64,000 nt of DNA from Prunella strophiata (Eukaryota; Chordata; Aves; Passeriformes; Prunellidae). The position numbers were made by a program, and so were the translations under genes. Shown here one piece after another: positions 59,816 to 64,000 of the stretch. The number at the start of each line of letters is the position of its first letter. The stretch's first letter is position 1. The stretch lies in NCBI GenBank assembly GCA_036583965.1, contig JAZBQD010000096.1:39139-103138 (forward strand), written 5' to 3'. The notes under the pieces are model-generated. The model searched no databases and was not told the origin of the DNA. It saw nothing but the letters and a program-made list of their open reading frames with translations.

Positions 59816-61735
59816 AGGACCTACCAGCAACTTTTGGGATAGATCAATTGGATCAGGCCAATTGGGATCAAACAATGATGAAACTTTCATCATTTTCAAT
59901 CTGGTTGAAAGGAGACTGATATACATCCCCCAGAACTCTCACTCCTGAGGCCTCAAGATGCCCTTGAAAGATTGCTGAACCTTCAACGAGACAACGCATC
60001 TTTTTTGGTAATGATGCAACCATTTTTCTTGCAAGTCTTGGGAGAAAAAACCCAAATGTATGTTTCATATTCCAATGGAACTCTCAAAAAAAAAAGAGCC
60101 TTTGTTGATAATATAATTGATTTCGTACCTACAGAGCTTCCCAAAACCATTTTCACCACATTAGAAATGAAGCCAGATTATAATCAGAGCCAAAGCCTAT
60201 TGTAGCAACAGCAGGCCAAGAGTTTGCGACAATTTACCGCCTTTGAAAAAGATTACTTTGATTGGGCATTTGCACAGATCAGAGGATTGCATTGTTGCAT
60301 CACCAGTTTCATTGTTAAATTATCCTGTGTGGTTTCAAGTCAATTTCCCAGGTCACAAGCTGCTGCAAACATATTAAGCCTCAGATAAAAACCCATGATC
60401 AGAAAGTACCGTTGGACGTGATAACATATTCACTGACGGTTCAGGGAGAACACATACATCAGTCATAACTGGCAAATGCAACCACAAAAGAGTGGGAATC
60501 AACCATCCAAACAATACGGCCTCATCAAATTGTAGAATTAGCAGCAGTTTGTCAGAGCATCCATTGTTTCAAGAACTCAATCTATTAAGATGCAGCCTAT
60601 TTAGCCACATATTCCAAAAGAATACGAAGAGGTTGGACAATGAAGGATGTGTATTGTTACCTTGTAAGCATGAGACAGTGCTCAGCAGACAAAACATAAT
60701 ACTTTATCTTCCACATCAGAATCCTCTTCCTTACGGGAAGTTTTTAGCAGAAGGAAATGCACAAGCGACGGACTTACCATGATATTTCCACAAACACCTT
60801 GAGAAACATTTTTTGAGTCATGCAAAACTGAGTCCTGCATTCTTTCATCAGAATGCACAAGCACTCAATGCGCACATTTCGTATTTTCCAAAGACCAAGG
60901 AAAGGCTACCATCATAGCACTTGCCCTGATTGTCAGAGCCCTGCACCCCTCCTGTTTTTTCCCACGGAGCCAGTCAATCGAGAGGATTGCAGAGTTCTGC
61001 AAGTTGTTGGCATACAGATGTCACACAATACCTGTCCTTCGGCTTCGGGAGACTCAAAAATGTTCATAAAAGGTTTTCATTGTACACCTTCTTAGGCAAC
61101 AGTCCTTTGCCTCCCTGCACACAGGCACACAGCAAAGCATGTTATTTCCAGCATTTCTTGCAGGCATTTACATCATTGGGTGTTCCTCAAGAGTCAAAAC
61201 AGACAATGCCAACTAATAGAGGCAAACCCTTTATACATTCCTTAAAAAAAAATTGGGTATCATCACAGTTTTTGGCATCCCTCATTCCCTATGGGCCAGG
61301 CCATCAATTTGAGATAACACACACGTTGAAATCTCTTTTGGTAAACGAAAGGGGAGGCGGTAGGCTATGCTCAGATGCGATTGACAAAGCTTTTATGGTT
61401 TTAAAAACTTTTTACCGCTCCTTTCCCAGTAACCTGCTCCAACACATTGTCAGGCATTTTTCGAATATTACCAGCAAAACTAAGGGAGAAGAAAAAAAAA
61501 AAAAAAAAAAAAAAAATCCTTTATTTTTGATCAGAAATGCAGAGGCGTGGCATATTGAAGGCCCTTCAACTAATAACCTGGGGAAAGGGTATGCTGTGTC
61601 TCCTCCACAGGTGCAGGACCAACGTGGATTCTGGCAACACTGTGAAACCGTATCGAGTCCCAAACAACAGGCAATTGACCCCGGGGGGAGAAAGAAAAAA
61701 GGATACAAAGTTACCAAATAACTCAGCATACTAAT
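59816..61735 (+). pseudogene. pol: ERVK2 RNase H and integrase
   Basis: Connection and RNase H sequence is traceable from about 60220, with TVQGEH near 60437 where the catalytic Asp region should be. Integrase pieces follow: an H..H and a CPDCQSPAP segment near 60924-60950 (the HHCC finger), catalytic-core-like pieces near 61010 and 61190, and a TLKSLLV stretch near 61327. The C-terminal SSTGAG/W and KPYRV-like pieces are near 61600-61660. An A-run at 61492-61516 interrupts the frame. It is inactive. Confidence 0.7.
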
Positions 61736-61739
61736 TTCG

Positions 61740-63015
61740 CCTTCCGCCGTTCACCCCGTGTCAAGGCTATGGGTTGCGTCCATACATCATCATCTTTTCA
61801 GCTCGCGTGGCAAAATTTTTGGACTGATTTTGTAGGGGGGCTGTGTTGAGGTTTAAATGGATTTTTTGCGGAGATACGCATGCAGCTCTAATCAGATATT
61901 ATGCTTCTGCCTTATCTATCACTGGTTGTCGTTAAGCAATGTGGCCTTGCCAGTGAGTCGTCAAGGGAAACTGTCTGGGCAACTCGGCCAATGCAATCTA
62001 GCCCTGGACAAACCATTTGCTTGACTCACTCCACCAGGCCGAGGAAGCCATTCTCAACATGTTTTGGTCATATACCATAGACAAAATGGCTATTCCTAAA
62101 ACATCCCTTCGAACTGTCACGGATTCATTTTGAATCCATGGCCGTTGAGTTTGTTTGATCAAATTTCTCCCTAGGCTCTTATGAACCTCAAGAATTGGAA
62201 TCTTGGCTCAGTGGAAGATGGATTTTTTGTATAGTATTTAGTCTTCCTGGGTCCAAACAATATAGGATAAAATAACAGATGTACCCCAAATCACATTATA
62301 TTGAAATAGCGACTCTTGAGCAATTTTCACAAGAGGTCTACCGTCCCGCAAGTCCATTGCAATTACCACAAGGACCTTTTTTCATTTGTGGGGACAGAAT
62401 TTGGCCCGCCATCCATTCAATGTCAAAGGTGTCCATGTCAGCATTGGGATACTTTCTTTACTGACACCCAACTTGACATTGATAAGAAGAACAAGACATA
62501 GAGAGAAAAGATCTGTCAGTCGATATGGCTCTAATGGTGATGACAACTTTAGTACATGGAGGAAAAGGGCCAGAGATTTATAACATCTCTGCTTCTGCGC
62601 AGTCAGCTGCAGGAACAAGCCCTTGAAGCAATTGGATCAAATGGGGTGTTGGTTGAGTAAGCCTCTCGTGCTACGTCTCTCACACGAACAATTTAGTATC
62701 TGATGTTCAAGGTGTGAGGGCATGGCGACTCTGCAAAACAGAAGTGGCAATTGATTATCTTTTGTTAGTGCAGTGACATGAAAGTGAGGACTTTTGAGGG
62801 AATGTGTTGCAATGAAATTTGTCTGATCATTCAAAATCTATTCATGAAAGCATACAACAATTAGAGGAGGAGTGGCCACACTCGGGAAATAATGGGTCAG
62901 GCTGGATGGTTGTGTTCACGTTGGTTTGATCTTGCACACCATCATGGAGATAACTTTTGAAGATAGGTGTGTACATACTGATTGGTGTCACAAGTCCTTT
63001 AATATTTGGTGCCAT
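61740..63015 (+). pseudogene. env: ERVK2 env remnant
   Basis: Envelope-like sequence in several frames. A YIEIATLEQFSQEVY stretch starts at 62298. A basic furin-type cleavage motif lies at 62494-62517. Transmembrane-subunit pieces follow near 62740-62830, including LSDHSKSIHES-like sequence near 62818. A hydrophobic membrane-span segment at 62960-63010 is then cut by LTR-J2. Multiple stops and frameshifts prevent any full product. It is the only env recognised in the window. Confidence 0.7.
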
Positions 63016-64000
63016 TTGTGTCGGGCATTCCCAGAACGGGGGGGAAGGCAGAGAGAGGCGAGAGAGAGATAGAGAGCAGCCTCCGCCGCAGAGAATGAGG
63101 TGGGAGGAGGTTGCCCTGACCTTGGGCTGGCAGCTGACGGTTTAGCAGGCCGGAGTTTTACCCTTCTCTGGGAGGACCTACTGGATGCTGTGGGCAGCCC
63201 CCCCCCCCCCCCCCCCCCGGAAAGAGAGCGAGGATGTTTTGGCTGGCAGCCGAGAATGAGAGGGGGGGGCTGCGTGAGAAGTTGCCCAGCATCCAGCCGT
63301 TCAGCCATGGGAGTCCCCGAGCAGAGAGCCGGCATAACCCTGAGATTTTTTAGTCCCTTTCCTTGGACACTGAGAACTTCTGACATAAATCCTCCTCCTT
63401 TTTTGGATCTGAGAGGAGACAGAACCTGAGTAGAAGGGAAATGGGGCAAGTGTATTAAGAGACCTGACAAGTGAAGGATGTTAGAAGCTGGGAAGAATCC
63501 TAGGTGGGAGGAGATGGAGGAGTGGCTGTTGCTGGACTCTTTCCTTGTACAGCAGGACGGAACCCATTTTTTTCTTTCCCCTGTAACACAGAAACTGCAT
63601 TTAGGGGAGGTGATTTGCTTGGGACGGAAGGAAGATCTCAGCTCTCGAGACCACCTCGGCACCCAGGGGGTGAAATTTGGTAGGGGGACAGTATCCCCAC
63701 ATGGGTGAAGACTGTGGCTTTCTTGGAAGTGGGGGCGTTGCCATCCTTAAAAGGGGACGCTAAAGAGCAGTTCTGGTCTAATGCCGGCAGTGGTGAAGCA
63801 CTGGGCCATAGAAGGGAGGAGAATCACCATTCGGCGGACTTGTCTCTTAAGTAGTATGGAAATGGAAAGGCGTCAGTTGTTCCCGGGACACTGTGTGCAG
63901 AGGGACTCCTCTCTCCTAATGACTGGGACTGGAGTGTCTGAGGGGTGGTTGATGGACTGGGGGTTGATTACCCGAAGAGTAGAGTGGCTCACTGGATTGT
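63016..64000 (+). mobile_element. LTR-J2, 5'-truncated, continues beyond window
   Basis: It aligns from 'tgtgtcgggca' onward with LTR-J1 starting near 24374, including 'cagccgttcagcc' and 'gaaactgcattta'. The first about 340 bp are missing. A C21 tract sits at 63198-63218. Confidence 0.8.

Overview
The window looks like nuclear DNA of a bird, most likely a passerine. The evidence is CR1 LINE fragments, dense endogenous retroviruses (ERVs) of avian betaretrovirus-like (ERVK), ERVL and gammaretrovirus-like types, and the last two coding exons of the ESCRT-I gene UBAP1. UBAP1 is a Z-linked gene in birds as far as I know. With almost everything after about 5.9 kb being ERV or solo LTR, the block could be on the Z or on the ERV-rich female-specific W; that is inference. 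LTR letter labels (LTR-A, LTR-B and so on) are mine and only mark copies that I matched to each other within this window.

Layout. 1-5.7 kb: UBAP1 exons at 1100-1201 and 3637-3777 with a CR1 in the intron, then the 3' UTR. 5.9-10.5 kb: long LTRs and a nest CR1 > LTR-H > LTR-T2 > LTR-P1, each step marked by a target-site duplication (TSD). 10.6-15 kb: an LTR and a broken reverse-strand ERVL. 15.3-19.2 kb: a five-LTR nest (L > B > {C > D, A}). 19.4-22.1 kb: two more solo LTRs, one carrying a nested LTR. 23.1-34.1 kb: an 11 kb ERVK provirus with a perfect 6-bp TSD, two LTRs, gag, dUTPase-protease and a pol that stays in one reading frame; three later LTR insertions interrupt it and no env is recognisable. 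34.6-40.4 kb: CR1 pieces split by a short LTR and by an ERVL provirus (LTR, Lys-type primer site, gag, protease, RT, RNase H). 42.2-52.4 kb: a gammaretrovirus-like provirus with a Pro-type primer site and nearly identical LTRs. Its gag start runs into 119.5 copies of a 36-bp in-frame minisatellite and then 2,495 nt of almost pure A, before sequence resumes in pol RNase H. 52.4-54 kb: a partial duplication of that provirus and a second poly(A) run of 1,144 nt. 54-63 kb: a second, heavily decayed ERVK with gag, protease, pol and env remnants, cut by an LTR that continues past the window edge.

Only UBAP1 looks like a functional host gene. The retroviral reading frames are broken. The window's main value is as a layered insertion record, plus the gag minisatellite and poly(A) runs, whose reality as opposed to assembly artefact must be settled first. 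No tRNA, rRNA, CRISPR or bacterial features were seen.
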